A stretch of 64,000 bases of DNA, from positions 1 through 64,000 of the forward strand of contig NZ_LZHW01000049.1 in the NCBI RefSeq assembly GCF_001667265.1, written 5' to 3'. The notes below the pieces were generated by a model that ran no database searches, was not told the origin of the DNA, and worked only from the letters and a program-made list of their open reading frames with translations. This document shows, one piece after another, positions 16,078-23,884 of the stretch. This stretch comes from Mycobacterium sp. ACS4331. Its GTDB lineage: Bacteria; Actinomycetota; Actinomycetes; Mycobacteriales; Mycobacteriaceae. A program made the position numbers and the translations under genes. Within the stretch, counting starts at the first letter, position 1. Each line of letters starts with the position of its first letter.

Positions 16078-17262
16078 TTAGGCGGCGAGAACAGCCGAGA
16101 CGAGTCGGTGCAGTTCCTCCGCGATGCCCGGGCGGTTGCGCATGCTCTGCGTCTGGGTGATGTCGGTGACCAGCCCGATGGCTGCCTGGGCCAGCAGGCG
16201 TGCGTGCGGGGCCGAGAGTTCCGGCCGCACTGCAAGAATGGCGGCCACCCAATCGTCGACGTACTCGCGTTCACTCATCCGGATCGCTTCCTGGGCATGC
16301 TCCGGGAGGTAGATCAGGTCCGAGGCGAGGATCGCCAGAATCGGCTGATGCGGGCCGAGAGCCAGTTCGATGAGCGTGCAGACGATCGTGTCGATGGCCT
16401 CCTGCGGTGTGCTCGCGGAGGGGAGTCGGTGATTGGTGACGTAGTGAAGCCCCTCGGCGCCGCGGTTCAACACGGCCTGCAGCAGTTCGGCCTTACCGCT
16501 GAAGTACTGATAGAACGTGGCGATCGCGGTGTCCGACTCGGCCGCGATCTCTTCGATGCCGACCGCGTGGTAGCTCTGCGCGTGGAACAGCCGCGTGGCG
16601 GTGCCCAGGATTCGCTCGCGGCGACCCGGCGGGCGCCGCTGTTTCGGGGCGGGTCGCCTGGAAGTGGTCGCGGCGCCGTTGAGCTCACAGTGCAGGATGC
16701 CCTCGGACATGCTGTGCAGTAGGCGCTTGATGGTGGAGTCGTCGAGGCGCTTGCGGGCCTGTCCGACGCTTGAGTAGATGGCCAATACGCTCCAGGCCCG
16801 CAGTTCGGCGTCGCTGGTGGGCGTACCGCCGTCGCTGAGGCCGAGCGCCTGAACCGTCAGGCGCAGAATGTTGTTGAGCTTTGAGCGGAATTCGTTCTGC
16901 TCCTCCTCGGCGAGTTGCCTGCGCTCGCGCTTCCAGAGCAGGACCTCTTCGCGTTCCAAGACCAGGTCGGCGAGGTCGGAGAGGAACATCGTCGCGCGCT
17001 TGTCGGGCTCCAGATCGGCTTCGGCGGCCTTGGCCGCAACGGCTTCGACTGCTCCCACCTGCTCAGAGATCGCCTGCGCGAGAATGTCGTGTTTCTTGCG
17101 GAAGTGCCGATAGAGTGCCGGGCCAGTGAGTCCGACCGCTGAGGCGACGTCGTCCATGCTGACGTTGTGGTAGCCGCGTTCGGTGAACAGGCGGGCGGCA
17201 GCCTGAGTCAACTGCAGTTTGCGCACCGAACTCCGCGCGTGTTGTCGAACGGGCTGCGCCAC
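16078..17262 (-). CDS. mce3R: Double TetR-domain regulator resembling Mce3R
   Basis: A 394-residue regulator made of two complete TetR units in one chain. The first helix-turn-helix is at about residues 15-60 (ARLFTERGYHNVSMDDVASA) and the second at about 215-262 (ATRLFHAQSYHAVGIEEIAA), each followed by a ligand-binding helical domain. Mce3R of M. tuberculosis, repressor of mce3 and nearby lipid genes, has this rare layout and similar length (about 406). The GTG at 17262 has a G-rich ribosome site nine bases away; an in-frame GTG at 17334 would place the ACTATAATCA motif inside the gene. It lies among lipid genes and near an mce operon, so orthology to Mce3R is likely but unproven. It probably represses its own promoter and those of the SDR and thiolase operons. 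Confidence 0.82.
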   Translation of the reverse strand: MAQPVRQHARSSVRKLQLTQAAARLFTERGYHNVSMDDVASAVGLTGPALYRHFRKKHDILAQAISEQVGAVEAVAAKAAEADLEPDKRATMFLSDLADLVLEREEVLLWKRERRQLAEEEQNEFRSKLNNILRLTVQALGLSDGGTPTSDAELRAWSVLAIYSSVGQARKRLDDSTIKRLLHSMSEGILHCELNGAATTSRRPAPKQRRPPGRRERILGTATRLFHAQSYHAVGIEEIAAESDTAIATFYQYFSGKAELLQAVLNRGAEGLHYVTNHRLPSASTPQEAIDTIVCTLIELALGPHQPILAILASDLIYLPEHAQEAIRMSEREYVDDWVAAILAVRPELSAPHARLLAQAAIGLVTDITQTQSMRNRPGIAEELHRLVSAVLAA

Positions 17263-17320
17263 GTCGGCGGTCCCCCTTTTCTGCCGTTCGGCGGCAATCG
17301 GGCCCTGGAAGAGTGAACCA

Positions 17321-17330
17321 TGATTATAGT
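17321..17330 (-). promoter_or_regulatory. ACTATAATCA motif upstream of the double-TetR gene
   Basis: About 60 bases upstream of the preferred start of the regulator. It matches the ACTAGAATCA core before the thiolase at 9 of 10 positions. It may be an autoregulatory operator; TATAAT itself also resembles a -10 element, so an operator overlapping the promoter is possible. Confidence 0.4.
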
Positions 17331-17355
17331 CCACTCCTCCAGGACTCGTCCGGAT

Positions 17356-17769
17356 CTACGGCAGCGCCACCACGGCTTCGCCGCTGAGCGTCACGGTGCC
17401 GTCGGCCAGGGTGATCGTCACCTCGACGGTGGCTCGCCTCTCGCCGTCGACGTCATCGACGCTCACGACGGTCCCCGTGCACGTCGGTTGCGCGAGCACT
17501 GGGGTGATCGCGGTGAACCGAGTGCTCAACGCGCGCAACTGCGACTGCGGGACCCATGACGTCACAAGACGTCCCAGGTGGGCCATCGAGAGCATCCCGT
17601 GCGCGAACACGTCGTCGAAACCAGCGGCCTTGGCGGCGTCGATGTCGACGTGGATCGGGTTGTGGTCGCCCGACGCACCGGCGAAGAGCGCCAACGTGGT
17701 TCGAGAGATCGGCTCCACCACCAGCGGTGGCAGTTCGGTTCCGACCCGGATCTCAGTGGCGGTGGTCAC
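17356..17769 (-). CDS. MaoC-type hot-dog dehydratase/hydratase
   Basis: A 137-residue (R)-specific enoyl-CoA hydratase-like protein. The hydratase-2 motif with catalytic Asp/His is seen in ASGDHNPIHVD (about residues 32-42), followed by FAHGMLSMAHLGR. The GTG start overlaps the stop of the upstream dehydratase by 4 bases, so the two are co-translated and probably form a heteromeric hydratase, as ChsH1/ChsH2 and HadAB-type pairs do. It would add water to an enoyl-CoA in beta-oxidation of a bulky acyl chain. It is the last gene of the thiolase operon; the regulator gene follows 93 bases later. Confidence 0.9.
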   Translation of the reverse strand: MTTATEIRVGTELPPLVVEPISRTTLALFAGASGDHNPIHVDIDAAKAAGFDDVFAHGMLSMAHLGRLVTSWVPQSQLRALSTRFTAITPVLAQPTCTGTVVSVDDVDGERRATVEVTITLADGTVTLSGEAVVALP

Positions 17770-18215
17770 GATGGTGCTCCATTCCGGATGACGGACACGC
17801 TCTCCATCTCGGCGACCAGTTCGCCGCCGGAGGACAGCTGGGAACGACGCACCAGAAACTCCAAGGCGCCGTTCTTCTTTGAGAAGTAGTCGGTGAACTC
17901 GGCCTGCAGTTCGAGCGTGTCGCCGGCATACACGGGCCGGTGGTAGACGAACTTCTGTTCACCGTGCAGCACGGACGACACGTCAACGCCGTTGGCCTCC
18001 AGGACTCCGAGCGTGTCGGAGTGTTCGAGATCAAGCCCGAACACGAATGTCGGAGGTGCGAGCAGGTCTCGGTGACCAGCGGCGCGAGCGGCCTCGATGT
18101 CGAAGTAGACCGGATCGGTTTCACCGATCGCCTTGGCGAACATGGCAACACGGCCCCGTTCGACGTCGACGGTGCTCTCCGGCCACTGGTAGCCGTTGAG
18201 GGATTCGGCGCTCAT
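17766..18215 (-). CDS. FAS1-like dehydratase-domain protein (MaoC N-terminal type)
   Basis: A 149-residue hot-dog protein of the kind that pairs with a MaoC protein. It has the structural half of the hydratase (FAKAIGETDPVYFDIEAARAAG, PPTFVFGLDLE, RPVYAGDTLELQAEF) but lacks the full catalytic D-x4-H pair, so catalysis probably sits in the partner encoded next. ATG at 18215 overlaps the thiolase stop (ATGA). It acts with the downstream MaoC protein on an enoyl-CoA intermediate. Confidence 0.88.
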   Translation of the reverse strand: MSAESLNGYQWPESTVDVERGRVAMFAKAIGETDPVYFDIEAARAAGHRDLLAPPTFVFGLDLEHSDTLGVLEANGVDVSSVLHGEQKFVYHRPVYAGDTLELQAEFTDYFSKKNGALEFLVRRSQLSSGGELVAEMESVSVIRNGAPS

Positions 18216-19402
18216 CGAGAAGTCCTTTCGTACAGCGTGACGACGCAGGCCCCACCGAGGCCGAGGTTGTGCTGCAGGGCGAGCTGGGCGCCGTCGACCT
18301 GACGGTCGCCGGCCTGGCCGCGCAACTGCCACACCAGTTCGGCGCACTGGGCCAGGCCCGTCGCACCGAGCGGATGACCCTTCGACAGCAGACCGCCCGA
18401 GGGGTTGGTCACCACGCGGCCGCCGTAGGTGTTGTCGCCGTCGAGGATGAACTTCTCGGCGGTGCCCTCAGGGGTCAGGCCCAGCGCCTCGTAGGTGATC
18501 AGCTCATTGGTGGTGAAGCAGTCGTGCAGTTCGACCACCGGAATGTCCTCGGGGCCAACGCCTGCGGCCTCGTAGACGTCCTGGGCGGCCTTCGCCGACA
18601 TGTCATAGCCGACCACGCGGCGCATATCCTCGCCGTTGTAGGCACCCGGGAGATCGGTGACCAGGGACTGGGCCCGGATGTGGACGGTCTGGTCGATTCC
18701 GTTGGCGGCGGCGAACTCCTCGCTGCACACCACCGCGGCAGCAGCACCGCACGTGGGAGGGCAGCACTGCAGTCGCGTCAGGGGTCCCCAGATCGTCGGT
18801 GAGGCCATCACCTCCTCCAGCGTCACGGTGTCGCGGAAGACGGCAAACGGATTGCGTGCGGCGTGCTGGCGTGCCTTGACCGAAATGCGGCCGAAAGTCT
18901 CTGGTTTGGTGCCGAAGCGCTCCATGTGTGCGACACCGGCACCGCCGAACAGCTGAGCGGCCATCGGTGCCTTCGGCTCGGCGCCGGGCTGGCCCAGCGC
19001 GACCTCTTCGAACTTGCCGGTCGAACTGGGCCGGTCATCCCACACCGCGGCGAGCGCGCCCGGACGCATCTGTTCGAAGCCCACTGCGAGAACACATTCG
19101 GCTGCACCCGAGGCCACGGCCTGGCGGGCCAGCCACAATGCCGACGACCCCGTCGAGCAGTTGTTGTTGACGTTGACCACCGGGATGCCCGTGAGTCCCA
19201 GGTGGTACAGCGTCGCCTGCCCCGACGTCGAATCGCCGTAGACGTAGCCGGCGTAGGCCTGCTGCACCTTGGTGTAATCCACACCGGCATCGGCGAGGGC
19301 GGCGCGCGCAGCGTCGGCACCCATCTCCTGATAGTCCCGGCTCTTGCCTGGCTTGGCGAAGGGGGTCATGCCGACCCCCGCGACGCATACCTTGCGTTCC
19401 AT
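18212..19402 (-). CDS. SCP-x/lipid-transfer-type thiolase
   Basis: A 396-residue thiolase-fold protein similar to mycobacterial Ltp proteins. It has the active-site Cys motif NNNCSTGSSALW (about residue 88), ELHDCFTTNE near 290 and GHPLGATGLAQC near 340. It would either cleave 3-ketoacyl-CoA or, like Ltp2, split a beta-hydroxyacyl-CoA by retro-aldol reaction. It heads a three-gene operon with a hot-dog hydratase pair. No separate DUF35 protein, the usual partner of Ltp2-type aldolases, is nearby. ATG at 19402 has GAGGG upstream; an ATG at 19426 would add eight residues but overlaps the ACTAGAATC motif region. Confidence 0.88.
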   Translation of the reverse strand: MERKVCVAGVGMTPFAKPGKSRDYQEMGADAARAALADAGVDYTKVQQAYAGYVYGDSTSGQATLYHLGLTGIPVVNVNNNCSTGSSALWLARQAVASGAAECVLAVGFEQMRPGALAAVWDDRPSSTGKFEEVALGQPGAEPKAPMAAQLFGGAGVAHMERFGTKPETFGRISVKARQHAARNPFAVFRDTVTLEEVMASPTIWGPLTRLQCCPPTCGAAAAVVCSEEFAAANGIDQTVHIRAQSLVTDLPGAYNGEDMRRVVGYDMSAKAAQDVYEAAGVGPEDIPVVELHDCFTTNELITYEALGLTPEGTAEKFILDGDNTYGGRVVTNPSGGLLSKGHPLGATGLAQCAELVWQLRGQAGDRQVDGAQLALQHNLGLGGACVVTLYERTSR

Positions 19403-19424
19403 ACCCACCCTCACATTCGGGTTC

Positions 19425-19512
19425 ATAACTAGAATCAGCAATAACTATATGGATGGTCGCTGCACTAATGCAACCATTGGGGGTGGGTGGTGGCTGATAT
19501 TGCAGATAACTA
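19425..19512 (+). repeat. Three direct ATAACTA boxes in the thiolase promoter
   Basis: Identical 7-mers begin at 19425, 19441 and 19506. The first two are 16 bases apart and frame the GAATCAGCA block; the third is 65 bases further. Direct, not inverted, repeats fit a regulator that binds non-palindromic DNA, as has been reported for Mce3R as I recall. Confidence 0.45.
19428..19437 (+). promoter_or_regulatory. ACTAGAATCA motif upstream of the thiolase operon
   Basis: It lies 26 bases upstream of the thiolase start. The 11-base block TAACTAGAATC is identical to the one in the SDR/esterase promoter at 15054-15063, and the core is near-identical to that in front of the double-TetR gene. Confidence 0.45.
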
Positions 19513-19664
19513 TAGGTTTGACTGGCAGTGCGGCTGAACCACCGTCCGCTCCAGGTTCGGCACGCCCCGAGATCTGTCGCCCAGGGGCCTCGCTGCTCAA
19601 CGGTGAGGTCGTCCGGCTCGACGCCGCCACCCGCCTGGGATCTGAGAACGTCTGAGATGCAATC

Positions 19665-19688
19665 ACTCCGGCCCCTGTGGGCCGGAGT
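19665..19688. terminator. Hairpin downstream of the SDR
   Basis: Perfect 10-base arms (ACTCCGGCCC and GGGCCGGAGT) around a 4-base loop, starting 17 bases after the SDR stop on the minus strand. No long U tract follows, which is common for mycobacterial terminators. Confidence 0.65.
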
Positions 19689-19704
19689 CATTACGCTTCT
19701 GGGA

Positions 19705-20475
19705 TCAGCTCTGCGCGGCCTCGAAGTGCGCCTTGACGTTCGGGTAGCGCATCATGTGGGCGCCGCCGTTGAGGTCGAGCACCTCGCCCGTGAGCCACTG
19801 CGCCCGGGCCATGTACAGCACGGCCTGGGCGATGTCCTGCGGAGTGCCGGGGTGGCCGAGCGGGATGTTCTCGACGTACTCACTCTCCACGCCGGGAACA
19901 CCCAGTGCGCCGGAGGTCAACGGGGTGCGCACCAGTCCTGGTGCGACGGCGTTGACCCGAACCCCGCGCGAGCCGAGTTCCAGTGCCGCTACCTGGGTCA
20001 GCATCGAGAGGCCGGCCTTGGCGGAGCAGTAGGCACTCATGCCGACTGCGGGCTGGCGGGCGTTCAGTGAGCTCAGGGAGATGATGGCGCCGCCGTCGGC
20101 GATGTGCCGGCCGGCGTACTGCGTGAAAAGGAACGCGCCGGTCAGGCACACATCGACGACGCGGCGGAACTTCGCGACCGGCAGTTCGGTGACCAACCCG
20201 AGCGCGGTGATCCCAGCGCAGTTGACCGCGACGTCGAAACTGCCGGGGCGCTGCGTCACCGACTCGAAAAATGCTGCGACGCTGTCCTCGTCGGCGACGT
20301 CGACGGCGGCCGCGGCGTGCGCGCCAGCACCGAGTTGGGCCACCAGTTCCTGGGCGGCCTCAAGGTTTCGGTCTCCAATGACCACCGCATAGCCGTGAGC
20401 GGCCATGGTGCGGGCGATCTCGGCGCCCAGACCGGACGCCCCGCCGACGACGATTGCGTAGGCATTCTCGGTCAA
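19705..20475 (-). CDS. SDR-family oxidoreductase
   Basis: A 256-residue short-chain dehydrogenase with the standard VVGGASGLGAEIA cofactor loop, NCAGIT, catalytic YCSAK and a C-terminal GEVLDLNGGAHM. It is of the glucose-1-dehydrogenase/3-oxoacyl reductase-like group. The best start is the TTG at 20475, which puts the glycine motif at the usual distance and has GGGAG six bases upstream; no good ATG is available. It is transcribed alone and ends in a hairpin. It may act on a hydroxyacyl-CoA in the nearby lipid pathway. Confidence 0.87.
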   Translation of the reverse strand: MTENAYAIVVGGASGLGAEIARTMAAHGYAVVIGDRNLEAAQELVAQLGAGAHAAAAVDVADEDSVAAFFESVTQRPGSFDVAVNCAGITALGLVTELPVAKFRRVVDVCLTGAFLFTQYAGRHIADGGAIISLSSLNARQPAVGMSAYCSAKAGLSMLTQVAALELGSRGVRVNAVAPGLVRTPLTSGALGVPGVESEYVENIPLGHPGTPQDIAQAVLYMARAQWLTGEVLDLNGGAHMMRYPNVKAHFEAAQS

Positions 20476-20614
20476 CGCTGACTCCCTCTGTCGGATAAGA
20501 CTTCTCGTGCGCAACCGGGTGGGGAGCGCGCTGGCTCGGTTGGCATGCGTTGGAGCCTCGCCTGAGCCGGTATTGTTAATTTCTGTTCTACCATAGCCGG
20601 GTCGCGGCTGGTGG

Positions 20615-20641
20615 TTGTCCACAGTCACGGTTTCGTCCACA
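20615..20641. promoter_or_regulatory. Two DnaA-box-like 9-mers upstream of the HNH gene
   Basis: TTGTCCACA (20615-20623) equals the mycobacterial DnaA-box consensus as I recall it; a second copy with one change, TCGTCCACA, is at 20633-20641. They are 18 bases apart, 53-79 bases upstream of the 13E12-type gene. Whether DnaA binds is unknown. Confidence 0.35.
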
Positions 20642-20693
20642 GGTCGGCGGCTCGGTATGGCGGCGGGTGTGGACGGCGACGACAATCGAACGT

Positions 20694-22220
20694 ATGTGCG
20701 ATACGGGGTTTGATTCGGAGGACGACGTGTCGGTCGTGTCCGCGATCAGCGCTTTCGCACGCGCGGAGGCTGCCGCGGCGGCGCATCGGCTGGCGGCGAT
20801 CCATGCGCTGATGGAGTTGCGGGTGTGCGATGACGATGAGCGCGCCCTGTGGGCGTGTGACACCTGGGATGCGTGCGCGGCCGAGATCGGCGCCGCACTG
20901 GGGATCAGTGGGCGCAAAGCCTTCGGCCAGATGCATTTCGCGCTGGCCATGCACGTGCGCCTGCCCCGGGTGTTCGGGTTGTTGCGGGCTGGGGTGATCA
21001 GTGCGCGGACGGCGTCGATCATCAGTTGGCGCACCCGGATGGTGATCGATGACTACGCCAACGCCGCCATCGACGCTGAGATCGCCACCAGAGCAGAGCG
21101 CTGGGGAGCCCTGTCGGAGGCCAGGCTCGACGTGGAGATCGACAAGGTGCTGGCCGAGCATGATCCGGATGCGGTGGCGGCGTTTGAGGCCGCCGCCCGT
21201 GGGCGGGATGTGCAGTTCGGCAAGCCCGAGGATGAGACGGGCACCTGCTCGATGTGGGGCCGGATCTACAGCACTGATGCCGCGTTGATCAGGAAACGGG
21301 TGGCCCAGTTGACTCGTCACCTGTGTGGTGATGACCCGCGCACTGCGGGGGAGCGTCGTTCCGATGCCCTGGGTGCGATGGCCGCCGAGTCTGGGCCGCT
21401 GGCGTGCCGCTGCGGAAAGCCCGAATGTGTCGGCGCCACGGTGAAGCCCAGCCGCAGTCCGGCAGTCATCCATGTCCTCGCTGATGAACGGGCCGTGGCT
21501 GCGGCCCGGGCGGGAATCCCGAAGGAAACGCGGCAGACCTCGCAGAACTCCTCTGAGTGCGTGACCGTGCCCGACCCGGCCGCCCGGGCCGCTGGCGCCT
21601 CGGCGCAGGACCCGTCAGCCTCACCCGCAGCCACCCCCACGTCGGCGCGGCGACCGGCAGCGGTGTTGCAGGGCGGCGGGATCGTGCCCCAGCCGCTGCT
21701 GCGGGAACTGCTGCTCAGTGGCGCCGCCGTCAAACCACTCACACCACCGCCGCAGACCCCAGAGCCTGGGTATCACCCCTCGGCGGCGTTGGCGGCATTC
21801 GTCCGTACCCGGGATATGTTCTGCCGCTTTCCGGGGTGCAGCACCCCGGCGCAGTTCTGCCACATCGACCACGCGATTCCCTATCCCGTGGGGCCGACGC
21901 ATCCATCGGATCTGCGCTGCCTGTGCCGAAAGAACCACCTGCTCAAAACCTTCTACGTCGGCGAAGGTGGGTGGTCGGATGTGCAGCACCCCGACGGCAG
22001 CATCACCTGGACCGCCCCGACCGGCCACACCTACACCACCCACCCCGGCAGCCGCATCGTCTTTCCGGACTGGGACACCACCGCGCCGCTGCCGAATCTC
22101 GCGCCGTCGAGCACGCCAAGCCTCGACAAGGGTGTGCAGATGCCTCGTCGTCGGCGTACCCGTGAGGAAGACAGACTCCAACGCATCAAGAGCCGACGCG
22201 CAAAGCGGGATACAAGCTGA
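20694..22220 (+). CDS. 13E12-repeat-family protein (DUF222 + HNH endonuclease)
   Basis: A 508-residue protein with the N-terminal DUF222 helical domain (about residues 20-270), a low-complexity Pro/Ala linker (about 285-350) and a C-terminal HNH nuclease domain (CRFPGCSTPAQFCHIDHAIP, then LRCLCRKNHLLKTF). This family is repeated many times in mycobacterial chromosomes and includes the REP13E12 elements of M. tuberculosis. Its function is unclear; a mobile or DNA-damage-related role has been suggested. It starts at ATG 20694 on a short upstream region with DnaA-like boxes. It is intact here and breaks the run of lipid genes, so it may mark an insertion point. Confidence 0.92.
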   Translation: MCDTGFDSEDDVSVVSAISAFARAEAAAAAHRLAAIHALMELRVCDDDERALWACDTWDACAAEIGAALGISGRKAFGQMHFALAMHVRLPRVFGLLRAGVISARTASIISWRTRMVIDDYANAAIDAEIATRAERWGALSEARLDVEIDKVLAEHDPDAVAAFEAAARGRDVQFGKPEDETGTCSMWGRIYSTDAALIRKRVAQLTRHLCGDDPRTAGERRSDALGAMAAESGPLACRCGKPECVGATVKPSRSPAVIHVLADERAVAAARAGIPKETRQTSQNSSECVTVPDPAARAAGASAQDPSASPAATPTSARRPAAVLQGGGIVPQPLLRELLLSGAAVKPLTPPPQTPEPGYHPSAALAAFVRTRDMFCRFPGCSTPAQFCHIDHAIPYPVGPTHPSDLRCLCRKNHLLKTFYVGEGGWSDVQHPDGSITWTAPTGHTYTTHPGSRIVFPDWDTTAPLPNLAPSSTPSLDKGVQMPRRRRTREEDRLQRIKSRRAKRDTS

Positions 22221-22231
22221 ACACCATCGGT

Positions 22232-22645
22232 TCAGGCATCGACCAGATACCCGATCGCCGAGACGAACAACGAGATCGCGGCACTGGGGTCTGGGCTGGC
22301 GACCGCTTTGGTGGCGCCGCCAGAGACCACAAGGCTGTTGCCGGCGCTCACGTAAAGCCTCGCCGGCGAGCCGAACTGGTGATGTCGGCCCAGGCCCTGT
22401 GCGGTGCTGAACTGGCTCAGTCCTGTGACGAAGTGCGCCGGTAGGTACACCACTGAATTCGCACCCTGGGCGGCGGCCTGAAGCCAGTTCACCACGCCGC
22501 CGTCCCGCACGGCGAACTGTCCCGAGACGTGCTCGACGACCAGAATCTTGCCGTCCGGCACTTTGGCCAAGATCACCTCAACCGACGGCGTGGCGACGCC
22601 GTTGTTGTCGTTGTATCCGGTGTCGGCGAACGGTTGCAGCGCCAT
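22232..22645 (-). CDS. Hypothetical protein, beta-rich
   Basis: A 137-residue protein that I do not recognise. It has no signal peptide or membrane segment, and is rich in short hydrophobic strands separated by Gly/Asp turns (KILVVEHVSGQFAV, SVVYLPAHFV, ARLYVSAGNSLVVSGG), which suggests a small beta-sandwich fold. It converges with the 13E12-type gene, 11 bases apart. ATG at 22645 follows an in-frame GTG at 22648. Its reading frame fits mycobacterial codon use, so it is probably a real gene. Confidence 0.65.
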   Translation of the reverse strand: MALQPFADTGYNDNNGVATPSVEVILAKVPDGKILVVEHVSGQFAVRDGGVVNWLQAAAQGANSVVYLPAHFVTGLSQFSTAQGLGRHHQFGSPARLYVSAGNSLVVSGGATKAVASPDPSAAISLFVSAIGYLVDA

Positions 22646-22772
22646 CACCCGATGATCGCGCGCAAAGACGGGTTATGTTGGCGGTCTCCGAAATTCAGTC
22701 GGGGGAGAGACAGCCGCGTGCTCCCCTCGCGCGGCGCACGGTAGGCGACGCGCAGGTCCCCTGCTGCTCAGC

Positions 22773-23876
22773 CTATGGCTTGGTCAATTCCGCGTACCGC
22801 GTGATGTGGTAGTCGGTGGTGCCGAACTCGTACTGCACGGCCGTGAGGCGCTTGAAGTAATGGCCGATCGCGAGTTCCTCGGTCATGCCCATGCCGCCAT
22901 GCAACTGCACGGCGTTCTGGCCGATGAAACGGGCCGCGCGCCCGATGGTGGCCTTGGCCGCGGACACCGCGCGAGACCGCACCTCCGGTTCGGCATCGAG
23001 GTTCAGGATCGCCAAAAACACCGCGGCCACCGACTGCTCGAGTTCCATGTACATGTCGACCATGCGGTGCTGCAGTGCCTGGAAGCTGCCGATCGGCTGC
23101 CCGAACTGCTGGCGCTGCTTGGAGTATTCGACGGTGTCGGTCAACACCTTTCGCATACATCCGACGGCCTCCGAGGCCACCGCGGCGGCACCCTCGTCCA
23201 GGGCACGCGCCAGCGAGGCCTCGGCATCGCCACTGAGCAGCGCATCGGCGGGCAGGCGCAGACCGCTGAACCCCAGATCGGCGGCGCGCCTGTCGTCGAT
23301 GGTCCGGTAACTCTGCACCGACAGTCCCGGGGCGGGGGAGGCCGCGTCGAACTCGGTGAGGAACAGCCCGAGACCGTCGGGCGTGCGGGCGGTGACGAGC
23401 AGGTGGGTGGCCAAGGGCGCGTCCAGCACGACCGGCTTGGATCCGTTGATGACCCACGCGTCGCCGTCGCGCTCGGCGGTGGCCGGTTCTCCCTCGTCGT
23501 GCGAGGCCAGTGCGACGACCGCGGCGCCCGAGGCGATCTGCTCCAGCAGCGCATGAGCCGCAGCGCCGCCGGCGCGCTGCAGCAGTCCGCCGCTGACCAC
23601 CACGGTGCTCACGTAGGGCTCGACCACGAGAGCGTGCCCGAGCGCATCGGTGATCACCATGAGTTCCTCGGCGCCACCGCCGATTCCGCCGACCTCCTCG
23701 TCGAAGGTCGCCCCGAGGATGCCGAGTTCGTCGGCGAAGGAGCGCCAGATGTCGGGCTGCCAGCCCGGTCCGGTCTTGGCCGCGGTTCGACTCGTGGCGA
23801 GGTCGTAGCGGGTGTCGAGGAACTTGGCGAGCCCGTCGCGGAGCAGTTCCTGTTCCTTGGTGAGGTTGAAGTCCAT
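22773..23876 (-). CDS. Acyl-CoA dehydrogenase, smaller subunit of a pair (FadE18-like)
   Basis: A 367-residue FadE protein. It has the acyl-CoA dehydrogenase fold with YSKQRQQFGQPIGSFQALQHRMVDM and QLHGGMGMTEELAIGHYFKRL near the end. The middle FAD-contact motif is degenerate compared with its neighbour (SHDEGEPATAERDGDAWVI), which is typical of the partner chain in alpha2beta2 FadE pairs. It starts 8 bases after the upstream fadE stop. In M. tuberculosis FadE17/FadE18 (409 and about 363 residues as I recall) form such a pair under Mce3R control; lengths here are 410 and 367. The name is therefore suggestive only. Confidence 0.9.
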   Translation of the reverse strand: MDFNLTKEQELLRDGLAKFLDTRYDLATSRTAAKTGPGWQPDIWRSFADELGILGATFDEEVGGIGGGAEELMVITDALGHALVVEPYVSTVVVSGGLLQRAGGAAAHALLEQIASGAAVVALASHDEGEPATAERDGDAWVINGSKPVVLDAPLATHLLVTARTPDGLGLFLTEFDAASPAPGLSVQSYRTIDDRRAADLGFSGLRLPADALLSGDAEASLARALDEGAAAVASEAVGCMRKVLTDTVEYSKQRQQFGQPIGSFQALQHRMVDMYMELEQSVAAVFLAILNLDAEPEVRSRAVSAAKATIGRAARFIGQNAVQLHGGMGMTEELAIGHYFKRLTAVQYEFGTTDYHITRYAELTKP

Positions 23877-23884
23877 GACCTGTC

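Larger units (their letters stand above)
19403..19704. other. 302-base intergenic region with regulatory repeats and a terminator
   Basis: No gene is supported. The region carries three copies of ATAACTA (19425-19431, 19441-19447, 19506-19512), the ACTAGAATCA motif (19428-19437) and, at its right end, a strong hairpin (19665-19688) that follows the SDR stop. It therefore holds the promoter of the thiolase operon and the end of the SDR transcript. Confidence 0.55.
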
